A stretch of 64,000 nucleotides of DNA, from positions 2,940,501-3,004,500 of the forward strand of contig NZ_SZNK01000001.1 of the NCBI RefSeq assembly GCF_005217615.1. Reading direction: 5' to 3'. Made by a program: the position numbers and the translations under genes. Shown piece by piece: positions 9,262 through 18,800 of the stretch. The DNA is from Brevibacillus antibioticus. GTDB taxonomy: Bacteria; Bacillota; Bacilli; Brevibacillales; Brevibacillaceae. Every line of letters starts with the position of its first letter. Positions within the stretch are counted from its first letter, which is position 1. The notes beneath the pieces are model-generated. The model made no database searches, was not told where the DNA came from, and worked only from the letters and a program-made list of their open reading frames with translations.

Positions 9262-9471
9262 GAGAAGAAAAAGCACAGGTCTCTTCGACTCTGACACGCC
9301 AGCAAGGGGATTCACTGGGCGTCTCCACTACAAAAAGGGGACCGTCGAGCCAAAGCCACCCTACGGGCGGAAGTTTCTCAAGGGAGAAGTGTTCGACAAG
9401 CGGGTCCCCTTTTTGTAGTTCCGACTGGGTAGGCGTTGTCAAGGTCTACGAGCCCTGTGCTTTTTCTTCTC
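9262..9471. repeat. 210-bp nested inverted-repeat element (MITE-like or structured RNA)
   Basis: Three nested pairs of complementary arms. The outer 18-bp arms are 9262-9279 (GAGAAGAAAAAGCACAGG) and 9454-9471, perfectly complementary. The middle arms are TGACACGCC (9292-9300) and GGCGTTGTCA (9432-9441). The inner 17-bp arms are 9327-9343 (ACTACAAAAAGGGGACC) and 9403-9419, also perfect. The apical part contains a TTTCTC/GAGAA hairpin and a GTCGA/TCGAC pair. No convincing gene is inside. It fills the space between the murC terminator and the fabH promoter. A miniature transposable element or a rod-like RNA fits; I do not recognise a known family. Confidence 0.65.
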
Positions 9472-9545
9472 ACCAGCATTGCTAGTATCTCGAAACCTTT
9501 TTAAATATGTGGTAGCTCATTCTTAGCAAACCTTCCAATAGTAAA

Positions 9546-9579
9546 TAAAAAGACTTGAAACCCGTAGGTTCCAAGTCTT
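9546..9579 (-). terminator. Intrinsic terminator of the folC-murC operon
   Basis: Minus-strand stem GACTTGGAACC/GGTTTCAAGTC with a TACG tetraloop, followed by TTTTTATTT. It lies 17 bases after the murC stop. Confidence 0.92.
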
Positions 9580-9595
9580 CATGTGTCTCTATCCG

Positions 9596-10987
9596 TTATT
9601 TTTCTAGCTTCTCAGCCAGCCAATATGCGGATTTCCAAATATCTCCTGCACCCATTGTTAACACGAGATCGCCCTCTTGCAATCCTTTGAAGACATGCTC
9701 CTGCATTTGTTCCTTCGTCGGAATGTACTGCGCACGCGGGTGGCTGTTGGTGCGGATTTTTTGCACCAGCACCTCGGAGGTAACTCCTTCGATTTTTTCT
9801 TCTCCGGCCGGGGAGTAGATATCCGTGATGATCACTTCGTCTGCTTCTGCAAAGGCACGGCTGAATTCATCCATGAGGAAATATGTGCGTGTGTAGCGTT
9901 GTGGCTGAAACACAGCGATTACACGTCTGCCCGATGCCCTTGCCCCGCTTAGTGTCGCGATAATTTCCGTCGGATGATGCGCATAGTCGTCTACGACTAG
10001 GACGCCTCGTGCATCCCCGATAATTTGAAATCTACGCTTGGCACCGCTAAAAGTAGACAATGCCTGTGCAATTTTATCAAAGGCAAGACCAGCATCTAGG
10101 CAAACAACGATCGCAGCCAGTGCATTGGCAATATTATGCTTGCCTGGAACCGAGAGGCATAATTCACCCAAGAGCTCATTCTGACGATAAATTTGGCACT
10201 TGCTGCAACGATCACCACATTCAATTGAAACGGCAGAAAAGCCTGCTTGCGCTGTAAAATTCGGATCGACTGCATACGTCACGACCGTTTTTTCAACAGA
10301 TGGCATGACTTCGCGCACGATTGGATCATCGATGCACAGGACCGCTTTTCCATCCGGTTTGAGATGGCTCAAGAACTGAACGTACGCCTGTTTCAAATTG
10401 TTGAAGTCGCCATCGAAATGCTCCAGATGATCTGGTTCGATACTCGTCACAATTTCATACATCGGTCTGTATTCCAAAAAGGAACCGTCGCTCTCGTCTG
10501 CCTCGGCAATGACATAATCACTGGTACCTGCCTTTGCGTTGGTACCAGCACTCATCAATTCACCGCCGATGATGAAAGTCGGGTCTACACCGCACTCTTC
10601 CAGCACGTGAGAGATCATCGATGTCGTGGTCGTTTTGCCATGTGCTCCGGCTACTGCTACTCCTGTGCGTTCATTCAATATGCGAGCAAGCATTTGGGAA
10701 CGGTGCATAACCGGAATTCCTAATGCTTGACCTGCGATCACCTCAGGATTGTCTTTGGAAATACTGGTGGAGTATACGATGCTGTCTGCTCCCTCCACGT
10801 GGGCAGCATTATGGCCGATATGAATGACCGCCCCTCTTGCTTCCAGCTTTTTCGCCAAATCGTTCATGGCGACATCGGAGCCGGTTACCTTGTATCCAAG
10901 GTCGATCAAGACGCGGGCAATGGCACTCATGCCATAACCGCCGATGCCCACAAAGTGGACGTGTTGGGCCTGATCCACCCTATTCAC
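9596..10987 (-). CDS. murC: UDP-N-acetylmuramate--L-alanine ligase (MurC)
   Basis: Cytoplasmic ATP-dependent ligase adding the first amino acid to the peptidoglycan precursor. At 463 residues it is full length. The N-terminal Rossmann motif [11 protein letters not shown] is followed by the ATP loop [11 protein letters not shown] and the central-domain [14 protein letters not shown] segment. [10 protein letters not shown] in the C-terminal domain is characteristic. The GTG at 10987 overlaps the folC stop by eight bases (GTGAATAG), so it is translationally coupled. The pairing folC-murC differs from B. subtilis, where murC is elsewhere. Confidence 0.95.
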   Translation of the reverse strand: MNRVDQAQHVHFVGIGGYGMSAIARVLIDLGYKVTGSDVAMNDLAKKLEARGAVIHIGHNAAHVEGADSIVYSTSISKDNPEVIAGQALGIPVMHRSQMLARILNERTGVAVAGAHGKTTTTSMISHVLEECGVDPTFIIGGELMSAGTNAKAGTSDYVIAEADESDGSFLEYRPMYEIVTSIEPDHLEHFDGDFNNLKQAYVQFLSHLKPDGKAVLCIDDPIVREVMPSVEKTVVTYAVDPNFTAQAGFSAVSIECGDRCSKCQIYRQNELLGELCLSVPGKHNIANALAAIVVCLDAGLAFDKIAQALSTFSGAKRRFQIIGDARGVLVVDDYAHHPTEIIATLSGARASGRRVIAVFQPQRYTRTYFLMDEFSRAFAEADEVIITDIYSPAGEEKIEGVTSEVLVQKIRTNSHPRAQYIPTKEQMQEHVFKGLQEGDLVLTMGAGDIWKSAYWLAEKLEK

Positions 10988-12353
10988 CTGCCTCTTCTAC
11001 TATAGTTGGAAAGAATGCGCGTACTTGGGCGATGAAGTAGAGCGATCCGCAGACGACCAACCAGTCATCCGCCTTCGCTGATTGCTTCTCCCGCATCCAA
11101 GAAAGGAGAAACGCCCGCCAGTCTGGGACTGCATCGAGAAACTCTTGCTCCCAGCCACCGGCTAAAAACGAATCTTGTAAGCTATTGGCTTCGGCTGCAC
11201 GTGGGAAGTCAAAAGTCGTCACATGCAGCTTTTGGATTTTTGACTTTACTGGTGCGAGCGACTCTGCCATTTTGGCAAGCGGCTTATCTGCCAATCCAGA
11301 AAAGAGCAAATGCAACTGTACTCCATCCGGCAACAACCGATCCAGACTGCTTACAAGCGCCTCCATTCCTTCCTGATTGTGTGCTCCATCCAAGATAACC
11401 ATTGGTCTTGGAGAGATGACTTCTAGACGACCAGGCCAACGCGTTTGTTGCAAACCGCGAGATATTTCTTCTTCCTCCAGCAAGAAAGAGAAGTAATTCC
11501 GCAGGATATCGATGGTCATTAAAGCAACGGCTGCATTCGTTGTTTGGTGAATGCCATTCATGGTAAGACGGTAGGATGCTTCCGCACGACGGTGAATGCT
11601 TTTGTAACGGAACTGTTGGTCACCCAGCTGCTCCTCTACCTGCTCTGCCTGAAAATGCTCACCTATATGGTATATCGTACTCTTCATTTGTCTCGCGCGC
11701 TCCTCAAAAACCGCGAGAAGTTCCGGCCTAACCTCACCTGTGACGACAGGAACACCCGGCTTGATAATCCCCGCTTTTTCCCGGGCAATATCTTCCAAGC
11801 TTTCTCCCAACACTTGTGTATGGTCCATGCCGATATTCGTGATGACTGAAACAAGCGGAAGGACGACGTTCGTTGAATCCAATCGCCCGCCTAATCCTGT
11901 TTCCCAAACGACTACCGCTGGTCTCGCCACTCTTGAAAAATAAAGAATGGCGATCAGCGTAATTACTTCAAATTCGGTAGGGGAACCGAACTCTGTTTCT
12001 TGTTCGCATCGTTGCACCCATACCTTGACTTCATTTACCAACTGCAATAGATCTTCTTCCGCGATCATGCTGCCGTTGTAACGGATACGTTCACGGAAAT
12101 CCACCAAATAGGGGGAGGTAAATGTCCCTACACTATATCCGGCTTCCATCAGCATTTGTGACAGGAATGCGCAGGTTGAACCTTTTCCATTGGTGCCAGC
12201 CACATGAATAAATGGGATTCTCCGCTCAGGATGTCCTACTTGCTCCAAAACCCACTGCATTCTCTCTAGCCCCGGCCGTTGACCGAACCTGAGCAGTCCA
12301 TGCAGCCAGTCGAGCGCTTGGGTGTATTCTACAAACCCTTCTTCTGCATGCAT
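10980..12353 (-). CDS. folC: Folylpolyglutamate synthase / dihydrofolate synthase
   Basis: Mur-ligase-fold enzyme that adds glutamates to folates and may also form dihydrofolate. The ATP loop [11 protein letters not shown], the folate-loop segment [13 protein letters not shown] and the [12 protein letters not shown] motif are all present. I prefer the ATG at 12353 ([10 protein letters not shown]), with GGAG ten bases upstream. In-frame TTG (12374) and ATG (12368) also exist but lack a good ribosome site. It follows valS by about 40 bp and overlaps murC by eight bases, so valS-folC-murC probably share the T-box-controlled transcript. Confidence 0.93.
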   Translation of the reverse strand: MHAEEGFVEYTQALDWLHGLLRFGQRPGLERMQWVLEQVGHPERRIPFIHVAGTNGKGSTCAFLSQMLMEAGYSVGTFTSPYLVDFRERIRYNGSMIAEEDLLQLVNEVKVWVQRCEQETEFGSPTEFEVITLIAILYFSRVARPAVVVWETGLGGRLDSTNVVLPLVSVITNIGMDHTQVLGESLEDIAREKAGIIKPGVPVVTGEVRPELLAVFEERARQMKSTIYHIGEHFQAEQVEEQLGDQQFRYKSIHRRAEASYRLTMNGIHQTTNAAVALMTIDILRNYFSFLLEEEEISRGLQQTRWPGRLEVISPRPMVILDGAHNQEGMEALVSSLDRLLPDGVQLHLLFSGLADKPLAKMAESLAPVKSKIQKLHVTTFDFPRAAEANSLQDSFLAGGWEQEFLDAVPDWRAFLLSWMREKQSAKADDWLVVCGSLYFIAQVRAFFPTIVEEAGE

Positions 12354-12396
12354 ACCACAATGCTCCATTCTCAAAAATATGCGATGGTATGGCGGA

Positions 12397-15069
12397 TCAT
12401 TCGCCCTTCAATTCAGCAAGCCGTGCAATCACTTTATCCCGCTTATCCATGTAGTCTGCCATCTTCGCTTTTTCTTCTGCGACTACTTTTTCAGGTGCCT
12501 TGGCCATAAATCCAGCATTGTTGAGCTTTTTCTCAATACGCTCCACTTCGCCATTGAGTGTCGCCACTTCTTTTTCCAGGCGGTTCAGCTCTTGCTCGAT
12601 ATCGATCAAGCCTGCCAGTGGAAGGAACAATTCTGCTCCCGTGATCACAGCAGACATCGCTTTTTCAGGCATAGCCAGATCCAGACTGATTTCCAGACGT
12701 TCAGGGTTGCAGAAACGGGTAAGGTACTGCTCACCGCGTGTCAGACGCTCAGCGGACAATGCATCGCTTGGTTTGATCAAGAGCTCAATTTTCTTGGACA
12801 TCGGTACGTTTACTTCTGCACGGATGTTGCGTACGCTGCGGATGATATCCATCAACTGATTCATTTCGCTTTCTGCTTCAGCAAAAATCCATTGCTCGTT
12901 AACGGTTGGCCAAGGTGCTACTGTAATGCTCTCGCCTTGATGAGGCAATGCCTGCCAGATTTCCTCCGTGATGAACGGCATGAACGGATGCAACAGCTTC
13001 AGCGTTTGATCCAAAACCGTAACCAGAACGGATTGGGTCGTTTTCTTCGCCGCTTCATCTGTACCGTACAGTGGTAGCTTCGCCATTTCGATATACCAGT
13101 CACACAGGTCATCCCAAATGAAGTTGTAAAGGACACGGCCTGCTTCACCGAATTCAAATGCGTCAGACAGACGGGTTACATCTGCGATTGTCGCTTGCAG
13201 GCGGGAGAGAATCCATTTGTCTGGGGTAGACAGCTCACCGCTCAAATCGATTTCTTCGTATTTGAAGTCAGTCAGGTTCATCAAGGCAAAACGGGACGCA
13301 TTCCAAATCTTGTTCGCGAAGTTGCGGTTTGCCTCCACCTTTTCCCAATAGAAGCGTTGGTCATTTCCTGGGGAATTCCCTGTCGCCAGTGTGTATCGCA
13401 GCGCATCTGCTCCGTACTTCTCAATCACTTCCATCGGATCGACACCGTTGCCAAGTGATTTCGACATTTTGCGGCCCTCAGAGTCGCGAATAATGCCGTG
13501 GATCAAGACGGATTCAAACGGACTTTTCCCGGTAAATTCAAGACCTTCAAACATCATGCGAGCAACCCAGAAGAAGATGATATCGTAGCCTGTTACCAGG
13601 ACATTCGTTGGATAGAAGTATTTCATGTCCTCGGATTCTTCCGGCCAGCCCAGCGTCGAGAACGGCCATAGACCAGAGGAGAACCATGTATCGAGAACGT
13701 CGTTGTCCTGCTCCAGCTTGTGGCTGTGGCAGCTTGGGCACTCAGTCACATCCGCGCGAGATACAATCGTTTCGTTACAATCTCCGCAATACCATGCAGG
13801 AATTCGGTGACCCCACCAAAGTTGACGGGAGATGCACCAGTCGCGAATGTTTTCAATCCAACGCAGGTAGTTCGTCTTGAAGCGCTCTGGGACGAATTTC
13901 ACACTTTCAGGGCTATTTGCATTAGCTAGTGCTTCGTCAGCCAAAGGCTGCATTTTTACGAACCATTGGGTAGAAAGGTATGGTTCTACGACTGCATCAC
14001 TGCGCTCACTATGTCCAACCTGATGGATATGCTCCTCAACCTTGAACATAACACCTTGCTCAGTCAAATCTTTGATGATTTGCTTACGGCAGGCAAAGCG
14101 ATCCAAGCCTTTGTAGATACCAGCCAGCTCGTTCATCGTGCCCGTCTCATCCATGACAACGATTTGTGGAAGCTGATGACGAAGACCCAATTCAAAGTCA
14201 TTCGGATCGTGTGCTGGCGTAATTTTTACAGCGCCAGAACCAAAAGCAGGATCAACGTAATCATCAGCGACGATTGGAATTTCACGTCCTACGATTGGCA
14301 AAATCACGGTTTTGCCGATCATGTCCTTGTAACGCTCATCTTCTGGATGTACCGCAACAGCCGTATCACCGACCATCGTCTCCGGACGGGTTGTAGCTAC
14401 TTCGATATAACCGGTGCCATCTGCCAATGGGTAACGCATGTGATGCAGCGCACCTTTTACTTCCTTGTAGATTACTTCGATATCGGACAGAGCCGTGCGG
14501 GCAGCAGGGTCCCAGTTAATGATACGGTTACCGCGATAGATCAAGCCTTTTTCGTACAGACGAACAAATACTTCGCGTACAGCTTGGGACAAGCCCTCAT
14601 CCATGGTAAAACGCTCGCGGGAGTAATCCAGTGCAAGACCGAGCTTTTCCCACTGCTCACGAATATGCGAGGCGTAAATGTGCTTCCACTCCCATACCTT
14701 CTCCACGAATTTTTCGCGGCCCAGATCATGGCGAGAGATGCCTTCTTCACGCAAGGTAGCTTCTACCCGTGCTTGGGTTGCGATACCGGCGTGGTCCATA
14801 CCTGGCAAGAACAAGGCGCTATAACCTTGCATACGCTTGGTACGCGTAATGATATCTTGCAATGTCGTATCCAGCGCGTGGCCCAAGTGCAATTTACCAG
14901 TTACGTTCGGCGGTGGAATAACAATCGTAAACGGACGTTTATTCGGGTCACGTTCTGCCTTGAAAAATTGTTTTTCGATCCAATACGGATACCATTTGTT
15001 TTCTGCTGCTTTTGGATCATAATTTTTCGGCAGCAATTGGTCGATGTCGGTTGTTGGCTGTGTAGACAT
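12397..15069 (-). CDS. valS: Valyl-tRNA synthetase
   Basis: Class I aminoacyl-tRNA synthetase of 890 residues charging tRNA-Val. The ATP site motifs are visible as HLGH (in [12 protein letters not shown]) and KMSKS ([10 protein letters not shown]). An internal CP1 editing domain lies between them, with the [17 protein letters not shown] segment. A C-terminal coiled coil (about 825-888) is typical of bacterial ValRS. AGGAGGAG precedes the ATG at 15069. A T-box leader with a GUC specifier lies upstream, so expression should rise when uncharged tRNA-Val accumulates. Confidence 0.97.
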   Translation of the reverse strand: MSTQPTTDIDQLLPKNYDPKAAENKWYPYWIEKQFFKAERDPNKRPFTIVIPPPNVTGKLHLGHALDTTLQDIITRTKRMQGYSALFLPGMDHAGIATQARVEATLREEGISRHDLGREKFVEKVWEWKHIYASHIREQWEKLGLALDYSRERFTMDEGLSQAVREVFVRLYEKGLIYRGNRIINWDPAARTALSDIEVIYKEVKGALHHMRYPLADGTGYIEVATTRPETMVGDTAVAVHPEDERYKDMIGKTVILPIVGREIPIVADDYVDPAFGSGAVKITPAHDPNDFELGLRHQLPQIVVMDETGTMNELAGIYKGLDRFACRKQIIKDLTEQGVMFKVEEHIHQVGHSERSDAVVEPYLSTQWFVKMQPLADEALANANSPESVKFVPERFKTNYLRWIENIRDWCISRQLWWGHRIPAWYCGDCNETIVSRADVTECPSCHSHKLEQDNDVLDTWFSSGLWPFSTLGWPEESEDMKYFYPTNVLVTGYDIIFFWVARMMFEGLEFTGKSPFESVLIHGIIRDSEGRKMSKSLGNGVDPMEVIEKYGADALRYTLATGNSPGNDQRFYWEKVEANRNFANKIWNASRFALMNLTDFKYEEIDLSGELSTPDKWILSRLQATIADVTRLSDAFEFGEAGRVLYNFIWDDLCDWYIEMAKLPLYGTDEAAKKTTQSVLVTVLDQTLKLLHPFMPFITEEIWQALPHQGESITVAPWPTVNEQWIFAEAESEMNQLMDIIRSVRNIRAEVNVPMSKKIELLIKPSDALSAERLTRGEQYLTRFCNPERLEISLDLAMPEKAMSAVITGAELFLPLAGLIDIEQELNRLEKEVATLNGEVERIEKKLNNAGFMAKAPEKVVAEEKAKMADYMDKRDKVIARLAELKGE

Positions 15070-15110
15070 GTACGACTCCTCCTATTAGCATTACTTGCTT
15101 TGCAAAAAAT

Positions 15111-15394
15111 AAAAAAACCCTTCATCGCAAAGGACGAAAGGATTATTTTCGCGGTACCACCTTTGTTAACACACGATAAACGTCATGCTTATGCTGTGTT
15201 CACTCTGACAAGATAACGGTTGCGAACCGGTCCCGGCTAGGCACATGCTTTCACCGAAAAAACTCCTGGGCGACCTTCAGCCATTCATGACCTTAGAGAA
15301 TCTCGCAGCTACTGATTCTCCTCTCTGCCAAGGCGTCCTGACTTACTCTTCCCATTCATCGTTCATATCGTATGTAGTTGTCTTATTATTAGCT
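15111..15394 (-). promoter_or_regulatory. T-box riboswitch leader of valS (GUC specifier)
   Basis: On the minus strand the T-box sequence AAGGTGGTACCGCG (15150-15163) is canonical and pairs with the uncharged tRNA acceptor end. It is followed by a terminator stem (CCTTTCGTCC.../...GATGAAGG) and seven T residues at 15111-15117. Stem I carries AGTA on its 5' side and GCTGAAGGTCGCC on its 3' side. This aligns with the well-known GCTGAA-N-specifier arrangement and puts a GUC valine specifier at 15272-15274. The K-turn region GGCAGAGAGG and the hairpin GAGAATC/GATTCTC are also visible. Confidence 0.95.
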
Positions 15395-15400
15395 TCCACT

Positions 15401-15430
15401 ATTATATACAATCACGCTGTTTGGCGTCAA
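15401..15430 (-). promoter_or_regulatory. SigA-type promoter of the valS T-box leader
   Basis: Minus strand -35 TTGACG (15425-15430) and -10 TATAAT (15401-15406), separated by 18 bases. The -35 hexamer overlaps the stop codon of the upstream STAS gene, so the two transcription units abut exactly. Confidence 0.8.
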
Positions 15431-15753
15431 ACCCGGGTTTCGCCCACTTTTCCAACGGCAATGCCCAATGCTTCGGTAAAACCAAGCACGCTCAAAATAT
15501 CGAGAATTTCTTCTCGGACATTGACGATTTCTACCTGTTTGCCCATGGCCAACAGTTCTTTCGTGGTAAAAAACAGGCTTCCAATACCGGAAGAATCTAC
15601 AAAGGAGACACCTTGAAAATCGACGGTAACGGATTGATTTCGCCCTCCATACTGCTGGAGCAATTCACCTACTCGATCTCCTACAGCCATGTCCAACTCT
15701 CCGCCGAAAAACAATGTAGCTTGTCCGTTCGCCTCAGTTGCGCGGTAGTCCAT
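15427..15753 (-). CDS. STAS-domain anti-anti-sigma-type protein
   Basis: A single STAS domain of 108 residues, like SpoIIAA and RsbV. The phosphorylatable serine region is VDSSGIGSLFF (Ser54/Ser55), as in family members. I place the start at the ATG at 15753 (MDYRATEANG), with GAGAGGAG upstream; the frame is open to 15789 without a better site. It is the last of three consecutive minus-strand genes encoding a phosphatase, a GHKL kinase-like protein and this antagonist. In known systems the unphosphorylated STAS protein sequesters the kinase. No sigma factor gene is adjacent, so the output is unknown. Confidence 0.88.
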   Translation of the reverse strand: MDYRATEANGQATLFFGGELDMAVGDRVGELLQQYGGRNQSVTVDFQGVSFVDSSGIGSLFFTTKELLAMGKQVEIVNVREEILDILSVLGFTEALGIAVGKVGETRV

Positions 15754-15861
15754 GCTCAAACTCCTCTCAATAGGTATCGGTACACCCAATCTGCTCGTCC
15801 TTTTACTATATTACCCATTTTCATTCACTTACAAACATTTGGCTTTTTGGAAATCGTTATT

Positions 15862-17100
15862 TTAACGAGAAAGGATACATTCTAAAATAAGCTTTGTACC
15901 TGCCATCGAGCTGCTCAAATAAACACGATCACAGTATTGCAGGATCACGTGAAAACCGGCCCCAAGCGAGTGACGTGTAGAAAATCCTTGCTGTAAGGTA
16001 GCTCGCGGAATATCCTCGAGCAAAATTCCTTGTCCTTCATCATGGATCACAGCCCGGCACATCTGCCTGTCATTCGATAGGTATAACGTAACTACACCGC
16101 CATTTCCGTGCTTCAACGTATTGGAGGCAGCTTCGTTGACCGCAACGAGAAACTGCAGCAATCGTTTATCAGAAATGCCTTGTGGTTCCAAGGCTTGCTT
16201 AAACAATTTACGCAGTTCTGCAAGCTGCTCCGGAAAACGGATATCGATCGCCAAGAGCATATGCCCTTCCCGAAGCAAGAAAAACAATTCTTCATCACTG
16301 AGCAACAACAGCTTACCTTCTGTGACCACACCCAGAATATCTCTGTAGATCTCCCATTCCCGTCTTTTGCGTTTTCGTTCTTCTGCAATGACGGCCGTGA
16401 CATCAATCAAGGCGATTCCACAAGTCCGATCTGGCAATACAGATGTGTATAATTCAAACACCTTTGTGCCATCAGTGGTGACAATTTGCTCTCTCACAGG
16501 TCTGCCCGTTCCAGCCGCCTCTTCGACTAGTCGTTGCATTTCTCGCTCTACTTCCACATTCGCACGAACGTCCCCCAGCGGACGCACTTTCCCTTCATCG
16601 TAAAGATAGAGGAAAATAGTCTCGATCTGACGCAATATCGATAGCTTTTGAATCTCTTGCTTTATTAATCGCCCCCGCTCGTCGTCTCGATCCTCCCAAT
16701 GTAACAAGACGTCTGTAGGGTCCAATTCGCCACTCATGTGCCACGTGTGAAATTCTTCCAGAAGCAATCGCTCCAGAACATCTTCCCGTCGCAAAACTTT
16801 TTCGATATCGATAATGTAGTACGGATCACCTGCTATACCACGCAATCCGCTACCGATAATTCGGAAATCATAGGCGAGCTCTATTTCTATGCGTCCGTGC
16901 AAAACATGATCAGAACTGCTTAACCCAATGGTCGTCCGGCTCACTGCTACCAGCTTCGCCTGGAACGATTCCATCGTTTCTAGGTTCGTCACCTTTACAG
17001 TGCGGGTCGGAACTACTTTGTTCGCTGCACCGCCAGAACGTAGCGCGACAAGGCAATTATCACAAGTGGGATTGTCCGGACAACGCTCACACAAAATCAC
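15862..17100 (-). CDS. Multidomain GHKL (RsbW/SpoIIAB-like) kinase-type regulator with Cys4 motif
   Basis: 412 residues. The N-terminus has four cysteines spaced CxxC-x5-CxxC (Cys4, 7, 13, 16), a possible metal site. Residues 33-100 look like a small beta-rich PilZ-like or ligand-binding domain, and about 150-240 a PAS-like segment (KVRPLGDVRANVEVE). The C-terminal 120 residues are a HATPase_c domain with N-box VNEAASNTLKHG (about 321-332), G1 box DEGQG (354-358) and G2 box GAGF (380-383). This fits an anti-sigma-type serine kinase. GTG start with AGGAGG upstream. It lies between PP2C and STAS genes. The sensory function is my inference. Confidence 0.82.
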   Translation of the reverse strand: MILCERCPDNPTCDNCLVALRSGGAANKVVPTRTVKVTNLETMESFQAKLVAVSRTTIGLSSSDHVLHGRIEIELAYDFRIIGSGLRGIAGDPYYIIDIEKVLRREDVLERLLLEEFHTWHMSGELDPTDVLLHWEDRDDERGRLIKQEIQKLSILRQIETIFLYLYDEGKVRPLGDVRANVEVEREMQRLVEEAAGTGRPVREQIVTTDGTKVFELYTSVLPDRTCGIALIDVTAVIAEERKRKRREWEIYRDILGVVTEGKLLLLSDEELFFLLREGHMLLAIDIRFPEQLAELRKLFKQALEPQGISDKRLLQFLVAVNEAASNTLKHGNGGVVTLYLSNDRQMCRAVIHDEGQGILLEDIPRATLQQGFSTRHSLGAGFHVILQYCDRVYLSSSMAGTKLILECILSR

Positions 17101-17127
17101 AGTTCATCCTCCTATTCACTGACGCAA

Positions 17128-18330
17128 CTACACGAGGGCAATACTCTCTTCAGGCTCAAATTGAAGAATCAACACAGAAATATCATCCGTTTGTTGTCGC
17201 TGCTGTGTTATCTCCATTAAGTAGGACTCAACTCGATTCATCGACTCCTGCTTACTATCACTAGACATATTTAATAAGGAGGTTAGTTCTTCTAGCCAAT
17301 GCCTGCTGCCTCGAAGCACTTCTTTTCTCCCTGTATCCAGCAAACCATCTGTGTAAAGTAGTAGCATGCCCTCTTCTTCTAAGGGTACCTCCTCCATTTG
17401 GTACTTGCTATCGGGCGAAAGCCCTAGGCCGACCCCACCCTTGCTAGCTAACACGGTTTGATTCGACTTGGACAAATAAAAAGGCTGTGGATGTCCTGCC
17501 CTGCTAAATCGAATTTTGTGTTCCACCTCATCATAGACAGCAACCAGCATCGTAATGTAAGAACGGGTTTTCATCAAATCTGCATAAAGCAACTCATTGA
17601 GTCTTTCCAAAATCTCATCCGGCAAATAGCTGGACTGTAAAACCTGCCGGACTGCAATCCTAATCCCCGTTGCCCAAATACTGGCCAAAAAACCGTGCCC
17701 AGACACATCCGCAATGATAAAACAGGTGTAGCGATCATTGATTTGTCTATAATCGATGTAATCTCCGCCTACATAATCGACGGGTACGTAAAACATTCTT
17801 GTTCTCAAACTGGTTAACTGCAATTCTTCTGTGGGAATGAGCATCGACTGCATGCGTCTAGCCAGCTTCATCTCCATCTCGATTTCTCGTTGTCCTGATG
17901 ATTGGTCCTGTTGACATCTGAGGATCAACGCTCGAATGTTCACGAGGAGCAGTCCATAAAAAGATTTCTCCAGTTCCTTTAGCTCACGGTCATTGACGTT
18001 ACTCTGGGCGAATAAACGTACATAACGCGGTGTTTGAGCGGTGTCACACTGTTCCGAGACAACAATGCGCTCCTCTACTTCGCGCTGTACTTTTCCGCTC
18101 TCTTTGCTGCCACGCTCAATTTGAAAATAGACAATACCTAGAGCCGATTCAAACGTGATCGACAGAAAGCAAGGCTTGTCCATTTTCACGAACCACGTAT
18201 CGACCAACTCTTCTATAAATGGCATGAGCCTCTCGTAATTGACTTGGCGCTTGCTTTGCTCATTGCTGGTCATTACCAGATACTCATAATTCTGTTTCAA
18301 TTCCATTAGTTTGACCAATTGATGATTCAT
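17128..18330 (-). CDS. PP2C-type serine phosphatase (RsbU/SpoIIE-like)
   Basis: 400 residues. The C-terminal half is a PPM phosphatase with metal-binding motifs VGGDYID (about 187-193), ADVSGHG (about 207-213), YTDGL and TDDISVL. The N-terminal 140 residues form an unrecognised domain followed by a helical linker (REIEMEMKLARRMQSMLIP) that is typical before RsbU-type phosphatase domains. In partner-switching systems such enzymes dephosphorylate the STAS antagonist. It is first of the three-gene set. I choose the ATG at 18330; an upstream GTG at 18351 would add seven residues. Confidence 0.88.
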   Translation of the reverse strand: MNHQLVKLMELKQNYEYLVMTSNEQSKRQVNYERLMPFIEELVDTWFVKMDKPCFLSITFESALGIVYFQIERGSKESGKVQREVEERIVVSEQCDTAQTPRYVRLFAQSNVNDRELKELEKSFYGLLLVNIRALILRCQQDQSSGQREIEMEMKLARRMQSMLIPTEELQLTSLRTRMFYVPVDYVGGDYIDYRQINDRYTCFIIADVSGHGFLASIWATGIRIAVRQVLQSSYLPDEILERLNELLYADLMKTRSYITMLVAVYDEVEHKIRFSRAGHPQPFYLSKSNQTVLASKGGVGLGLSPDSKYQMEEVPLEEEGMLLLYTDGLLDTGRKEVLRGSRHWLEELTSLLNMSSDSKQESMNRVESYLMEITQQRQQTDDISVLILQFEPEESIALV

Positions 18331-18580
18331 CCCCGAGCCACTCCCATACACTCTATAGCATACTTGTTTCTTTCGGGAATTGCGGAAAGGATTTTGGCAA
18401 TTTTCAAAAACATTGTGATCACCTTTATTCGTTTCGTCCTAGCCTTCCTGCCCTACACCTTCCCTTTTCGGGCACCATTCAAACCACTATCTACTTTCCA
18501 CGAAAATGTTTTAGGCGTTTGTTCAAGGTTGTAGACACTGTCCAAAGTCACCGCGCATATGCTGGAATGAGGTGATTGTG

Positions 18581-18763
18581 ATGAATTTTCGTTGGAAGTA
18601 TAACCCCACGTATTTACGGATCAAATACGGATGCAAACAGGTGCTCTTTCCGCTGTTGGTTTTTCAGTTTGTCCGAACGGTTGTGTTTCCTACCTCCTTT
18701 GATGTCATCCTTCTTGGTTTGCTGGCCATGCTCTATGTTGCCATCTCTCTTGAATGGTTATAA
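18581..18763 (+). CDS. Small two-helix membrane protein, unknown function
   Basis: A 60-residue plus-strand gene between the phosphatase and ysxE genes. GAGGTGATT precedes the ATG at 18581. The protein has a basic N-terminus (MNFRWKYNPTYLRIKYG) and two hydrophobic stretches (about 21-35 and 39-58). I do not recognise the family. Its orientation opposes all neighbours. The upstream 18352-18570 interval carries the promoter regions for both directions but shows no clear boxes to me. Confidence 0.6.
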   Translation: MNFRWKYNPTYLRIKYGCKQVLFPLLVFQFVRTVVFPTSFDVILLGLLAMLYVAISLEWL

Positions 18764-18766
18764 AAG

Positions 18767-18795
18767 AAAAACAACGCCCCACGCGGTGAGACGTT
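18767..18795 (-). terminator. Intrinsic terminator of the spoVID-ysxE operon
   Basis: Minus-strand stem CAACGTCTCA/TGGGGCGTTG around CCGCG, followed by TTTTTCTTTTA. It lies just after the ysxE stop; the plus-strand side has no T-run. Confidence 0.8.
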
Positions 18796-18800
18796 GCTCA

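Noticed and set aside
9248-9442. 64-codon minus-strand frame inside the nested inverted repeat
   Set aside because: It is a by-product of the hairpin arms, with no ribosome site and no protein-like pattern.
13966-15216. 416-codon plus-strand frame opposite valS and its T-box
   Set aside because: Shadow frame; it runs through the T-box and terminator.
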